A stretch of DNA of 64,000 nt from Eulemur rufifrons. Taxonomy: Eukaryota > Chordata > Mammalia > Primates > Lemuridae. Of this stretch, positions 25,717 to 40,730 are shown in pieces; positions within the stretch are counted from its first letter, which is position 1, and each line of letters starts with the position of its first letter. Below the pieces are notes generated by a model. The model was given only the letters and a program-made list of their open reading frames with translations, did not search any database and had not been told where the DNA came from. Both the position numbers and the translations under genes were made by a program. Location of the stretch: the NCBI RefSeq assembly GCF_041146395.1, contig NC_091009.1, positions 2,938,501-3,002,500 on the forward strand, in the 5' to 3' direction.

Positions 25717-28700
25717 AATTCTCAGACTTCTTGCTTTCTTAGAGTTTAGAAAGCCTGCAATCCTCCCATGCCATGCGTGAAAGGAGGCTCTACCACTGTG
25801 TCCTGCATGAAACCCACGGGCCAATACCCAGAGTATGATAGAGTGGGTTCCCGGGTACAATCCCAGCCCCCTAAACTCCCCCCGCCCGCCTAATGCAGAC
25901 AGGGCCCATGCGCTAAGCATAAACAATACCTTTAACAGATAACCCTAACCCTGAACATAACACCCAACCCTGTTCCTATTTCTCCCCTTAACACGTAAAC
26001 CTCACCGTGCGCCTAACTTTAACCTCTTATCCTAACGTTAATGCATAACCCATTTCCTGAGAACAACCCCTATCCCATAATTCTAACCCTATCTCCTAGT
26101 CATCACTGTGACACCTAATCCCTAACCCTAATTCTAAACCACTAACCCTAACCGTAACTCTACCTACAACCCTAACACTGACAGTAACACTTACTTCTAA
26201 CCCCAACGCTATGCCTAACAAAAACCCTAACCCTTGACCCTAACCCTTCACCCTAACCCCTAAGCCTTACCCTAACCCTTAATCCTAATCCTAATCCTAA
26301 CCATTAAAACTAACCCTAGCTCTTAAAGCTAACCCTAAACCTTACCCTCACGACTAGACCTAACCCTGACACTAACCTAACACCTAACCCTAACCAGAAA
26401 CCCTAAAGCTAACCCTGAACCCTATCCCTAACCCTAGCAGTAAACTTTAACCCTAAACCTAAGCCCAACCCGTAACTCTAATCCTATCCTTTTACCCTAA
26501 AACTAACCCCTAAACCTAACCCCTATACCTCACCCTAACTCTAACCCCAATCCTAATTCTAACCATACCCCTTCATAAATCACTAACTCCTAACCCTAAC
26601 ACTAACCAAAAACCCTAATCACTAATCCCTAACCCTAACGCTTAACCTTTACCCTAACCGTTAACCCTCACCCTAAATCTTAACACTGACCCTAACCTTA
26701 ACCTTTAACTCTAAGCCTAACCCTTAACCCTACAGTAAGGAAGACCCTTAATGCTAATGGCATCCCTTATCCCTAACCCTAACAATACAGCTAAAAATAA
26801 CCCTAACCTGGGATCCTCAAACCTAACCCCTAACACTTACTTTAACCCCAAACCCTAACGCTAATCCTAAGCATTAAACCTAACCCTATCTCTTAACCCT
26901 AACGCTAGCCCTTACCCTAACGCCTAGATCTAACCCTAAATCTAACCTACCGCCTAATCCTAACCTTAAGCCCTAATGCTAACACTAACCCTGAACCCTA
27001 AACCTACCCGTAACCCTTAACACTAACCCTATCCGTGAACCTAAACCCTGACCCTAACCATTACCCGCACCCAAGCATTTAACCCTGACCCTAACCCTAA
27101 TCCTTAATGCTAACCCTAACACTAAACCCTAACCCTAAGCCCAACACTTAACCCTAATCCTATCCCTTAACCCTAACCCTAAGCATAACCATAATGCTAA
27201 CCCCTAAACGTAACCCTAACCGTGACCAGTAAACCTAACCCTAACCTCTAACACAAACCATAGCACATAACTCTAACCCTAAAACTAACCCTAACACTAA
27301 CCCTAAACCCTAACTCTTAACCTTAACACTAAGCGTTAACTCTCACGCTAACCTTTAATCCTAACCCTAATCCTAATCTTCAACCCTAAACCTAACACTT
27401 AACCCTAACACTGTACCAAACCCTAACCCCTCATCTTAACCCTAACCGTAAACCTCAATCCTAAACCAAAGTGTAACCGTTAAACCTAAGAGTAACCTTG
27501 AACCCTAACCCTAATCCCTAACCCTAAGCCCTCACCCTAACACTAAACTTCATCCTTAACCCTAACCAGAATCCTAACCCTAAATCTAATTCTCAGACTT
27601 CTTGCTTTCTTAGAGTTTAGAAAGCCTGCAATCCTCCCATGCCATGCGTGAAAGGAGGCTCTACCACTGTGTCCTGCATGAAACCCACGGGACCATACCC
27701 AGAGTATGATAGAGTGGGTTCCCGGGTACAATCCCAGCCCCCTAAACTCCCCCCGCCCGCCTAATGCAGACAGGGCCCGTGCGCTAAGCATAAACAATAC
27801 CTTTAACAGATAACCCTAACCCTGAACATAACACCCAACCCTGTTCCTATTTCTCCCCTTAACACGTAAACCTCACCGTGCGCCTAACTTTAACCTCTTA
27901 TCCTAACCTTAATGCATAAACCATTTCCTGAGAACAACCCCTATCCCATAATTCTAACCCTATCTCCTAGTCATCACTGTGACACCTAATCCCTAACCCT
28001 AATTCTAAACCGCTAACCCTAACCGTAACTCTACCTAAAACCCTAACACTGACAGTAACCCTTACTTCTAACCCCAACGCTATGCCTAACAAAAACCCTA
28101 ACCATTGACCCTAACCCTTGACCCTAACCCCTAAGCCTTACCCTAACCCTTAACCCTAATCCTAATCCTAACCATTAAACCTAACCCTAGCTCTTAAAGC
28201 TAACCCTAAACCTTACCCTCACGACTAGACCTAACCCTGACACTAACCTAACACCTAACCCTAACCAGAACCCCTAAATCTAACCCTGAACCCTATCCCT
28301 AACCCTAGCAGTAAACTTTAACCCTAAACCTAAGCCCAACCCGTAACTCTAATCCTATCCTTTTACCCTAAAACTAACCCCTAAACCTAACCCCTATACC
28401 CCACCCTAACTCTAACCCCAATCCTAATTCTAACCATACCCCTTCATAAAACACTAACTCCTAACCCTAACACTTACCAAAAACCCTAATCACTAATCCC
28501 TAACCCTAACGCTTAACCTTTACCCTAACCGTTAACCCTCACCCTAAATCTTAACACTGACCCTAACCTTAACCTTTAACTCTAAGCCTAACCCTTAACC
28601 CTACAGTAAGGAAGACCCTTAATGCTAATGGCATCCCTTATCCCTAACCCTAACACTACAGCTAAAAATAACCCTAACCTTGGATCCTTAAACCTAACCC

Positions 28701-31335
28701 CTAACACTTACTTTAACCCCAAACCCTAACCCTAATCCTAAGCATTAAACCTAACCCTATCTCTTAAACATAATGCTAGCCCTTACCCTAACGCCTAGAG
28801 CTAACCCTAAATCTAACCTACCGCCTAATCCTAACCTTAAGCCCTAATGCTAACACTAACCCTGAACCCTAAACCTACCCGTAACCCTTAACACTAACCC
28901 TATCCGTGAACCTAAACCCTGACCCTAACCATTACCCGCACCCAAGCATTTAACCCTGACCCTAACCCTAATCCTTAATGCTAACCTTAACACTAAACCC
29001 TAACCCTAAGCCCAACACTTAACCCTAATCCTATCCCTTAACCCTAACCCTAACCCTAACCCTAACCCTAATGCTAACCCGTAAACGTAACCCTAACCGT
29101 GACCAGTAAACCTAACCCTAACCTCTAACACAAACCATAGCACATAACTCTAACCCTAAAACTAACCCTAACACTAACCCTAAACCCTAACTCTTAACCT
29201 TAACCCTAAGCGTTACCTCTCACGCTAACATTTAATCCTAACCCTAATCCTAATCTTCAACCCTAAACCTAACACTTAACCCTAACCCTGTACAAAACAC
29301 TAACCCCTCATCTTAACCCTAACCGTAAACCTCAACCCTAAACCAAAGTGTAACCGTTAAACCTAAGAGTAACCTTGAACCCTAACCCTAATCCCTAACC
29401 CTAAGCCCTCACCCTAACACTATACTTCATCCTTAACCCTAACCAGAATCCTAACCCTAAATCTAATTCTCAGACTTCTTGCTTTCTTAGAGTTTAGAAA
29501 GCCTGCAATCCTCCCATGCCATGCGTGAAAGGAGGCTCTACCACTGTGTCCTGCATGAAACCCACGGGCCCATACCCAGAGTATGATAGAGTGGGTTCCC
29601 GGGTACAATCCCAGACCCCTAAACTCCCCCCGCCCGCCTAATGCAGACAGGGCCCGTGCGCTAAGCATAAACAATACCTTTAACAGATAACCCTAACCCT
29701 GAACATAACACCCAACCCTGTTCCTATTTCTCCCCTTAACACGTAAACCTCACCGTGCGCCTAACTTTAACCTCTTATCCTAACGTTAATGCATAACCCA
29801 TTTCCTGAGAACAACCCCTATCCCATAATTCTAACCCTATCTCCTAGTCATCACTGTGACACCTAATCCCTAACCCTAATTCTAAACCGCTAACCCTAAC
29901 CGTAACTCTACCTACAACCCTAACACTGACAGTAACCCTTACTTCTAACCCCAACGCTATGCCTAACAAAAACCCTAACCCTTGACCCTAACCCTTGACC
30001 CTAACCCCTAAGCCTTACCCTAACCCTTAACCCTAATCCTAATCCTAACCATTAAACCTAACCCTAGCTCTTAATGCCAACCCTAAACCTTACCCTCACG
30101 ACTAGACCTAACCCTGACACTAACCTAACACCTAACCCTAACCAGAACCCCTAAAGCTAACCCTGAATCCTATCCGTAACCCTAGCAGTAAACTTTAACC
30201 CTAAACCTAAGCCCAACCCGTAACTCTAATCCTATCCTTTTACCCTAAAACTAACCCCTAAACCTAACCCCTATACCTCACCCTAACTCTAACCCCAATC
30301 CTAATTCTAACCATACCCCTTCATAAAACACTAACTCCTAACCCTAACACTAACCAAAATCCCTAATCCCTAATCCATAACCCTAACGCTTAACCTTTAC
30401 CCTAACCGTTAACCCTCACCCTAAATCTTAACACTGACCCTAACTTTAACCTTTAACTCTAAGCCTAACCCTTAACCCTACAGTAAGGAAGACCCTTAAT
30501 GCTAATGGCAGCCCTTATCCCTAACCCTAACACTACAGCTAAAAATAACCCTAACCTTGGATCCTTAAACCTAACCCCTAACACTTACTTTAACCCCAAA
30601 CCCTAACCCTAACCCTAAGCATTAAAACTAACCCTATCTCTTAACCATAATGCTAGCCCTTACCCTAACGCCTAGAGCTAACCCTAAATCTAACCTCCCG
30701 CCTAATCCTAACCTTAAGCCCTAATGCTAACACTAACCCTGAACCCTAAACCTACCCGTAACCCTTAACACTAACCCTATCCGTGAACCTAAACCCTGAC
30801 CCTAACCATTACCCGCACCCAAGCATTTAACCCTGACCCTAACCCTAATCCTTAGTGCTAACCTTAACACTAAACCCTAACCCTAAGCCCAACACTTAAC
30901 CCTAATCCTATCCCTTAACCCTAACCCTAACCCTGATGCTACCCCCTAAACGTAACCCTAACCGTGACCAGTAAACCTAACCCTAACCTCTAACACAAAC
31001 CATAGCACATAACTCTAACCCTAAAACTAACCCTAACCCTAACCCTAACCCTAAACCCTAACTCTTAACCTTAACCCTAAGCGTTAACTCTCACGCTAAC
31101 CTTTAATCCTAACCCTAATCCTAATCTTCAACCCTAAACCTAACACTTAACCCTAACCCTGTACCAAACCCTAACCCCTCATCTTAACCCTAACCGTAAA
31201 CCTCAACCCTAAACCAAAGTGTAACCGTTAAACCTAAGAGTAACCTTTAACCCTAACCCTAATCCCTAACCCTAAGCCCTCACCCTAACACTAAACTTCA
31301 TCCTTAACCCTAACCAGAATCCTAACCCTAAATCT
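23846..31335. repeat. Block of four A units lacking one hexamer
   Basis: Near 24,715, 26,580, 28,455 and 30,325 the units read AACTCCTAACCCTAACAC, while units on either side read AACTCCTAACCGCTAACCC, six bases longer. Three of the four units are 1,871 bp and one is 1,877 bp. The shared loss defines a co-inherited sub-block. Confidence 0.8.
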
Positions 31336-34300
31336 AATTCTCAGACTTCTTGCTTTCTTAGAGTTTAGAAAGCCTGCAATCCTCCCATGCCATGCGTGAA
31401 AGGAGGCTCTACCACTGTGTCCTGCATGAAACCCACGGGCCCATACCCAGAGTTTGATAGAGTGGGTTCCTGGGTACAATCCCAGCCCCCTAAACTCCCC
31501 CCGCCCGCCTAATGCAGACAGGGCCCGTGCGCTAAGCATAAACAATACCTTTAACAGATAACCCTAACCCTGAACATAACACCCAACCCTGTTCCTATTT
31601 CTCCCCTTAACACGTAAACCTCACCGTTCGCCTAACTTTAACCTCTTATCCTAACGTTAATGCATAACCCATTTCCTGAGAACAACCCGTATCCCATAAT
31701 ACTAACCCTATCTCCTTGTCATCACTGTGACACCTAATCCCTAACCCTAATTCTAAACCGCTAACCCTAACCGTAACCCTACCTACATCCCTAACACTGA
31801 CAGTAACCCTTACTTCTAACCCCAACGCTATGCCTAACAAAAACCCTAACCCTTGACCCTAACCCTTCACCCTAACCCCTAAGCCTTACCCTAACCCTTA
31901 ACCCTAATCCTAATCCTAACCATTAAACCTATCCCTAGCTCTTAAAGCTAACCCTAAACCTTACCCTCACGACTAGACCTAACCCTGACACTAACCTAAC
32001 ACCTAACCCTAACCAGAACCCCTAAAGCTAACCCTGAACCCTATCCCTAACCCTAGCAGTAAACTTTAACCCTAAACCTAAGCCCAACCCGTAACCCTAA
32101 TCCTATCCTTTTACCCTAAAACTAACCCCTAAACCTAACCCCTATACCTCACCCTAACTCTAACCCCAATCCTAATTCTAACCATACCCCTTCATAAAAC
32201 ACTAACTCCTAACCGCTAACCCTAACACTATCCAAAAACCCTAATCACTAATCCGTAAACCTAACGCTTATCTTTTACCCTAACCGTTAACCCTCACCCT
32301 AAATCTTAACACTGACCCTAACCTTAACCTTTAACTCTAAGCCTAACCCTTAACCCTACAGTAAGGAAGACCCTTAATGCTAATGGGATCCCTTATCCCT
32401 AACCCTAACACTGCAGCTAAAAATAACCCTAACCTTTGATCCTTAAACCTAACCCCTAACACTTACTTTAACCACAAACCCTAACCCTAATCCTAAGCAT
32501 TAAACCTAACCCTATCTCTTAACCCTAACGCTAGCCCTTACCCTAACGCCTAGATCTAACCCTAAATCTAACCTACCGCCTAATCCTACCCTTAAGCCCT
32601 AATGCTAACACTAACCCTGAACCCTAAACCTACCTGTAACCCTTAACACTAACCCTATCGGTGAACCTTAACCCAGACCCTAACCATTACCCGCACCCAA
32701 GCATTTAACCCTGACCCTAACCCTAATCCTTAATGTTAACCCTAACACTAAAGCCTAACCCTAAGCCCAGCACTTAACCTTAATCCTATCCCTTAACCCT
32801 AACCCTAACCTTAACCCTAATGCTAACCCCTAAACGTAACCCTAACCGTGACCAGTAAACCTAACCCTAACCTCTAACACAAACCATAGCACATAACTCT
32901 AACCCTAAAACTAACCCTAACCCTAACCCTAACCCTAAACCCTCTTAACCTTAACCCTAAGCGTTAACTCTCACGCTAACCTTTAATCCTAACCCTAATC
33001 CTAATCTTCAACCCTAAACCTAACATTTAACCCTAACCCTGTACCAAACTCTAACCCCTCATCTTAACCCTAACCGTAAACCTCAACCCTAAACCAAAGT
33101 GTAACCGTTAAACCTAAGAGTAACCTTTAACCCTAACCCTATTCCCTAACCCTAAGCCGTCACCCTAACACTAAACTTCATCCTTAACGCTAACCAGAAT
33201 CCTAACCCTAAATCTAATTCTCAGACTTCTTGCTTTCTTAGAGTTTAGAAAGCCTGCAATCCTCCCATGCCATGCGTGAAAGGAGGCTCTACCACTGTGT
33301 CCTGCATGAAACCCACGGGCCCATACCCAGAGTATGATAGAGTGGGTTCCCGGGTACAATCCCAGCCCTCTAAACTCCCCTCCCCACCTAATGCAGACAG
33401 GGCCCGTGCGCTAAGCATAAACAATACCTTTAACAGATAACCCTAACCCTGAACATAACACCCAACCCTGTTCCTATTTCTCCCCTTAACACGTAAACCT
33501 CACCGTGCGCCTAACTTTAACCTCTTATCCTAACGTTAATGCATAACCCATTTGCTGAGAACAACCCCTATCCCATAATTCTAACCCTATCTCCTAGTCA
33601 TCACTGTGACACCTAATCCCTAACCCTAATTCTAAACCGCTAACCCTAACCGTAACCCTACCTACAAACCTAACACTTACAGTAACCCTTACTTCTAACC
33701 CCAACGCTATGCCTAACCAAAACCCTAACCCTTTACCCTAACCCTTCACCCTAACCCTAAGCCTTACCCTAACCCTTAACCCTAATCCTAATCCTAACCT
33801 TTAAACCTAACCCTAGCTCTTAACGCTAATCTTAAACTTTACACTCACAACTAGACCTAACCCTGACACTAACCTAACACCTAACCCTAACGAGAACCCC
33901 TAATGCTAACCCTGAACCCTATCCCTAACCCTAGCAGCAAACTTTAACCCTAAACTTAAGCCCAACCCGTAACCCTAATCCTATCCTTTTACCCTAAAAC
34001 TAACCCCTAAACCTAACCCCTATACCTCACCCTAACTCTAACCCAAATCCTAATTCTAACCATACCCCTTCATAAAACACTAACTCCTAACCGCTAACCC
34101 TAACACTAACCAAAAACCCTAATCACTAATCCCTAACCCTAACGCTTAACCTTTACCCTAACCGTTAACCCTCACCCTAAATCTTAACACTGACCCTAAC
34201 CTTAACCTTTAACTCTAAGCCTAACCCTTAACCCTACAGTAAGGAAGACCCTTAATGCTAATGGGATCCCTTATCCCTAACCCTAACACTACAGCTAAAA

Positions 34301-36668
34301 ATAACCCTAATCTTGGATCCTTAAAACCAACCCCTAAAACTTACTTTAACCCCAAACCTTAACCCTAATCCTAAGCATTAAACCTAACCCTATCTCTTAA
34401 CCCTAACGCTAGCCCTTACCCTAACGCCTGGATCTAACCCTAAATCTAACCTACCGCCTAATCCTAACCTTAAGCCCTAATGCTAACACTAACCCTGAAC
34501 CATAAACCTACCCGTAACCCTTAACACTAACCCTATCCGTGAACCTTAAACCTGACCCAAACCATTACCCGCACCCAAGCATTTAACTCTGACCCTAACC
34601 ATACACCTTAATGCTAACCCTAACACTAAACCCTAACCCTAAGCCCAACACTTAACCCTAATCCTATCCCTTAACCCTAACCCTAACCCTAACTATAATG
34701 CGAAACCTAAACGTAACCCTAACCGTGACCAGTAAACCTAACCCTAACCTCTAACACAAACCATAGCACATAACTCTAACCCTAAAACTAACCCTAACCC
34801 CAAATCTAACCCTAAACACTAACTCTTAACCTTAACACTAAGCGTTAACTCTCACGCTAACCTTTAATCCTAACCCTAATCCTAATCTTCAACCCTACAC
34901 CTAACACTTAACCCTAAACCTGTACCAAACCCTAAACCCTCATCTTAACCCTAACCGTAAACCTCAACCCTAAACCAAAGTGTAACCGTTAAACCTAAGA
35001 GTAACCTTTAACCCTAACCCTAATCCCTAACCCTAAGCCCTCACCCTAACAGTAAACTTCATCCTTAACCCTAACCAGAATCCTAACCCTAAATCTAATT
35101 CTCAGACTTCTTGCTTTCTTAGAGTTTAGAAAGCCTGCAATCCTCCCATGCCATGCGTGAAAGGAGGCTCTACCACTGTGCCCTGCATGAAACCCACCGG
35201 CCCATACCCAGAGTATGATAGAGTGGGTTCCCGGGTACAATCCCAGCCCCCTAAACTCCCCCCGCCCGCCTAATGCAGACAGGGCCCGTGCGCTAAGCAT
35301 AAACAATACCTTTAACAGATAACCCTAACCCTGAACATAACACCCAACCCTGTTCCTATTTCTCCCCTTAACACGTAAACCTCACCGTGCGCCTAACTTT
35401 AACCTCTTATCCTAACGTTAATGCATAACCCATTTCCTGAGAACAACCCCTATCCCATAATTCTAACCCTATCTCCTAGTCATCACTGTGACACCTAATC
35501 CCTAACCCTAATTCTAAACCGCTAACCCTAACCATAACCCTACCTACAACCCTAACACTGACAGTAACCCTTACTTCTAACCCCAACGCTATGCCTAACA
35601 AAAACCCTAACCCTTCACCCTAACCCTTGACCCTAACCCATAAGCCTTACCCTAACCCTTAACCCTAATCCTAATCCTAACCATTAAACCTAACCCTAGC
35701 TCTTAAAGCTAACCCTAAACCTTACCCTCACGACTAGACCTAACCCTGACACCAACCTAACACCTAACCCTAACCAGAAACCCTAAAGCTAACCCTGAAC
35801 CCTATCCCTAACCCTAGCAGTAAACTTTAACCCTAAACCTAAGCCCAACCCATAACCCTAATCCTATCCTTTTACCCTAAAACTAACCCCTAAACCTAAC
35901 CCCTATACCTCACCCTAAATCTAACCCCAATCCTAATTCTAACCATACCCCTTCATAAAACACTAACTCCTAACCACTATACCTAACACTAACCGAAATC
36001 CCTAATCACTAATCCCTAACCCTAACGCTTAACCTTTACCCTAACCGTTAACCCTCACCCTAAATCTTAACACTGACCCTAACCTTAACCTTTAACTCTA
36101 AGCCTAACCCTTAACCCTACAGTAAGGAAGACCCTTAATGCTAATGGGATCCCTTATCCCTAACCCTAAAACTACAGCTAAAAGTAACCGTAACCTTGGA
36201 TCCTTAAACCTAACCCCTTACACTTACTTTAACCCCAAACCCTAACCCTAATCCTAAGCATTAAACCTAACCCTATCTCTTAACCCTAACGCTAGCCCTT
36301 ACCCTAACGCCTAGATCTAACCCTAAATCTAACCTACCGCCTAATCCTAATCTTAAGCACTAATGCTAACACTAACCCTGAACCCTAAACCTACCCGTAA
36401 CCCTTAACACTAACCCTATCCGTGAACCTTAACCCTGACCCTAACCATTACGCGAACGCAAGCATTTAACCCTGATTCTAACCCTAATCCTTAATGATAA
36501 ACCTAACACTAAACCCTAACCCTAAGCCCAACACTTAACCCTAATCCTATCCCTTAACACTAACCCTAACCCTAATGCTACCCCCTAAACGTAACCTTAA
36601 CCGTGACCAGTAAACCTAAACCTAACCTCTAACACAAACCATAGCACATAACTCTAACCCTAAAACTA

Positions 36669-36701
<33 letters not shown>

Positions 36702-36974
36702 TCTTAACCTTAACACTAAGCGTTAACTCTCATGCTAACCTTTAATCCTAACCCTAATCCTAATCTTCAACCCTAAACCTAACACTTAACCCTAACCCTG
36801 TACCAAACCCTAACCCCTCATCTTAACCCTAACCGTAAACCTCAACCCTAAACCAAAGTGTAACCGTTAAACCTAAGAGTAACCTTTAACCCTAACACTA
36901 TTCCCTAACCCTAAGCCCTCACCCTAACACTAAACTTCATCCTTAACCCTAACCAGAATCCTAACCCTAAATCT

Positions 36975-38548
36975 AATTCTCAGACTTCTTGCTTCCTTAG
37001 AGTTTAGAAAGCCTGCAATCCTCCCATGCCATGCGTGAAAGGAGGCTCTACCACTGTGTCCTGCATGAAACCCACGGGCCCATACCCAGAGTATGATAGA
37101 GTGGGTTCCCGGGTACAATCCCAGCCCCCTAAACTCCCCCCGCCCGCCTAATGCAGACAGGGCCCGTGCGCTAAGCATAAACAATACCTTTAACAGATAA
37201 CCCTAACCCTGAACATAACACCCAACCCTGTTCCTATTTCTCCCCTTAACACGTAAACCTCACCGTGCGCCTAACTTTAACCTCTTATCCTAACGTTAAT
37301 GCATAACCCATTTCCTGAGAACAACCCCTATCCCATAATTCTAACCCTATCTCCTAGTCATCACTGTGACACCTAATCCCTAACCCTAATTCTAAACCGC
37401 TAACCCTAACCGTAACCCTACCTACAACCCTAACACTGACAGTAACCCTTACTTCTAACCCCAACGCTATGCCTAACAAAAACCCTAACCCTTGACCCTA
37501 ACCCTTCACCCTAACCCCTAAGCCTTACCCTAACCCTTAACCCTAATCCTAATCCTAACCATTAAACCTAACCCTAGCTCTTAAAGCTAACCCTAAATCT
37601 TACCCTCACGACTAGACATAACCCTGACACTAACCTGACAGCTAATCCTAACCAGAACCCCTAAAGCTAACCCTGAACCCTATCCCTAACCCTTGCAGTA
37701 AATTTTAACCCTAAACCTAAGCCCAACCCGTAACCCTAATCCTATCCTTTTATCCTAAATCTAACCCCTAAACCTAACCCCTATACCTCACCCTAACTCT
37801 AACCCTAGTCCTAATTCTAACCATACCCCTTCATAAAACACTAACTCCTAACCGCTAACCCTAACACTAACCAAAAACCCTAATCACTAATCCCTAACCC
37901 TAACGCCTAACCTTTACCCTAACCGTTAAATCTCACCCTAAATCTTAACACTGACCCTAACCTTAACCTTTAACTCTAAGCCTAACCCTTAACCCTACAG
38001 TAAGGAAGACCCTTAATGCTAATGGGATCCCTTATCCCTAACCCTAACACTACAGCTAAAAATAACCCTAACCTTGGATCCTTAAACCTAACCCCTAACA
38101 CTGACTTTAACCCCAAACCCTAACCCTAATCCTAAGCATTAAAGCTAACCCTATCTCTTAACCCTAACGCTAGCCCTTACCCTAACGCCTAGATCTAACC
38201 CTTAATCTAACCTACCGCCTAATCCTAACCTTAAGCCCTAATGCTAACACTAACCCTGAACCCTAAACCTACCCGTAACCCTTAACACTAACCCTATCCG
38301 TGAACGTTAACCCTGACCCTAACCATTACCCGCACCCAAGCATTTAACCCTGACCCTAACCCTAATCCTTAATGCTAACCCTAACACTAAACCGTAACCC
38401 TAAGCCCAACACTTAACCCTAATCCTATCCCTTAACCCTAACACTAACCCTAACCCTAATGCTACCCCCTAAACGTAACCCTAACCGTGACCAGTAAACC
38501 TAACCCTAACCTCTAACACAAACCATAGCACATAACTCTAACCCTAAA

Positions 38549-38579
<31 letters not shown>

Positions 38580-40730
38580 TCTTAACCGTAACCCTAAGCA
38601 TTACCTCTCACGCTAACCTTTAATCCTAACCCTAATCCTAATCTTCAACCCTAAACCTAACACTTAACCCTAACCCTGTACCAAACCCTAACCCCTCATC
38701 TTAACCCTAACCGTAAACCTCAACCCTAAACCAAAGTGTAACCGTTAAACCTAAGAGTAACCTTTAACCCTAACCCTAATCCCTAACACTAAGCCCTCAC
38801 CCTAACACTAAACTTCATCCTTAACCCTAACCAGAATCCTAACCCTAAATCTAATTCTCAGACTTCTTGCTTTCTTAGAGTTTAGAAAGCCTGCAATCCT
38901 CCCATGCCATGCGTGAAAGGAGGCTCTACCACTGTGTCCTGCATGAAACCCACGGGCCCATACCCAGAGTATGATAGAGTGGGTTCCCGGGTACAATCCC
39001 AGCCCCCTAAACTCCCCCCGCCCGCCTAATGCAGACAGGGCCCGTGCGCTAAGCATAAACAATACCTTTATCAGATAACCCTAACCCTGAACATAACACC
39101 CAACCCTGTTCCTATTTCTCCCCTTAACACGTAAACCTCACCATGCGCCTAACTTTAACCTCTTATCCTAACGTTAATGCATAACCCATTTCCTGAGAAC
39201 AACCCCTATCCCATAATTCTAACCCTATCTCCTAGTCATCACTGTGACACCTAATCCCTAACCCTAATTCTAAACCGCTAACCCTAACCGTAACCCTACC
39301 TACAACCCTAACACTGACAGTAACCCTTACTTCTAACCCCAACGCTATGCCTAACAAAAACCCTAACCCTTGACCCTAACACTTCACCCTAACCCCTAAG
39401 CCTTACCCTAACCCTTAACCCTAATCCTAATCCTAACCATTAAACCTAACCCTAGCTCTTAAAGCTAACCCTAAATCTTACCCTCACGACTAGACATAAC
39501 CCTGACACTAACCTGACAGCTAATCCTAACCAGAACCCCTAAAGCTAACCCTGAACCCTATCCCTAACCCTAGCAGTAAATTTTAACCCTAAACCTAAGC
39601 CCAACCCGTAACCCTAATCCTATCCTTTTACCCTAAAACTAACCCCTAAACCTAACCCCTATACCTCACAATAACTCTAACCCCAGTCCTAATTCTAACC
39701 ATACCCCTTCATAAAACACTAACTCCTAACCGCTAACCCTAACACTAACCAAAAACCCTAATCACTAATCCCTAACCCTAACGCCTAACCTTTACCCTAA
39801 CCGTTAAATCTCACCCTAAATCTTAACACTGACCCTAACCTTAACCTTTAACTCTAAGCCTAACCCTTAACCCTACAGTAAGGAAGACCCTTAATGCTAA
39901 TGGGATCCCTTATCCCTAACCCTAACACTACAGCTAAAAAGAACGCTAACCTTGGATCCTTAAACCTAACCCCTAACACTGACTTTAACCCCAAACCCTA
40001 ACCCTAATCCTAAGCATTAAAGCTAACCCTATCTCTTAACCCTAACGCTAGCCCTTACCCTAACGCCTAGATCTAACCCTTAATCTAACCTACCGCCTAA
40101 TCCTAACCTTAAGCCCTAATGCTAACACTAACCCTGAACCCTAAACCTACCCGTAACCCTTAACACTAACCCTATCCGTGAACCTTAACCCTGACCCTAA
40201 CCATTACCCGCACCCAAGCATTTAACCCTGATTCTAACCCTAGTCCTTAATGAAAAACCTCACACTAAACCCAAACCCTAAGCCCAACACTTAACCCTAA
40301 TCCTATCCCTTAACCCTAACCCTAACCCTAACCCTAATGCTATCCCCTAAACGTAACCCTAACCGTGACCTGTAAACCTAACCCTAACCTCTAACACAAA
40401 CCATAGCACATAACTCTAACCCTAAAACTAACCCTAAACCTAACCCTAAACCCTAACTCTTAACCTTAACCCTAAGCGTTAAATCTCCCGCTAACCTTTA
40501 ATCCTAAACCTAATCCTAATCTTCAACCCTAAACCTAACACTTAACCCTAACCCTGTACCAAACCCTAACCCCTCATCTTAACCCTAACCGTAAACCTCA
40601 ACCCTAAACCAAAGTGTAACCGTTAAACCTAAGAGTAACCTTTAACCCTAACCCTAATCCCTAACCCTAAGCCCTCACCCTAACACTAAACTTCATCCTT
40701 AACCCTAACCAGAATCCTAACCCTAAATCT
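36975..40730. repeat. Adjacent A units sharing private variants (units 14-15)
   Basis: Both units have TAAATCTTACCCTCACGAC, GACATAACCCTGAC and CTGACAGCTAATCC (near 37,590-37,650 and 39,470-39,530). Both also have CCGTTAAATCTCACCC near 37,921 and 39,800. These variants are absent from other units, so this is another neighbour-to-neighbour copying event. Confidence 0.75.
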
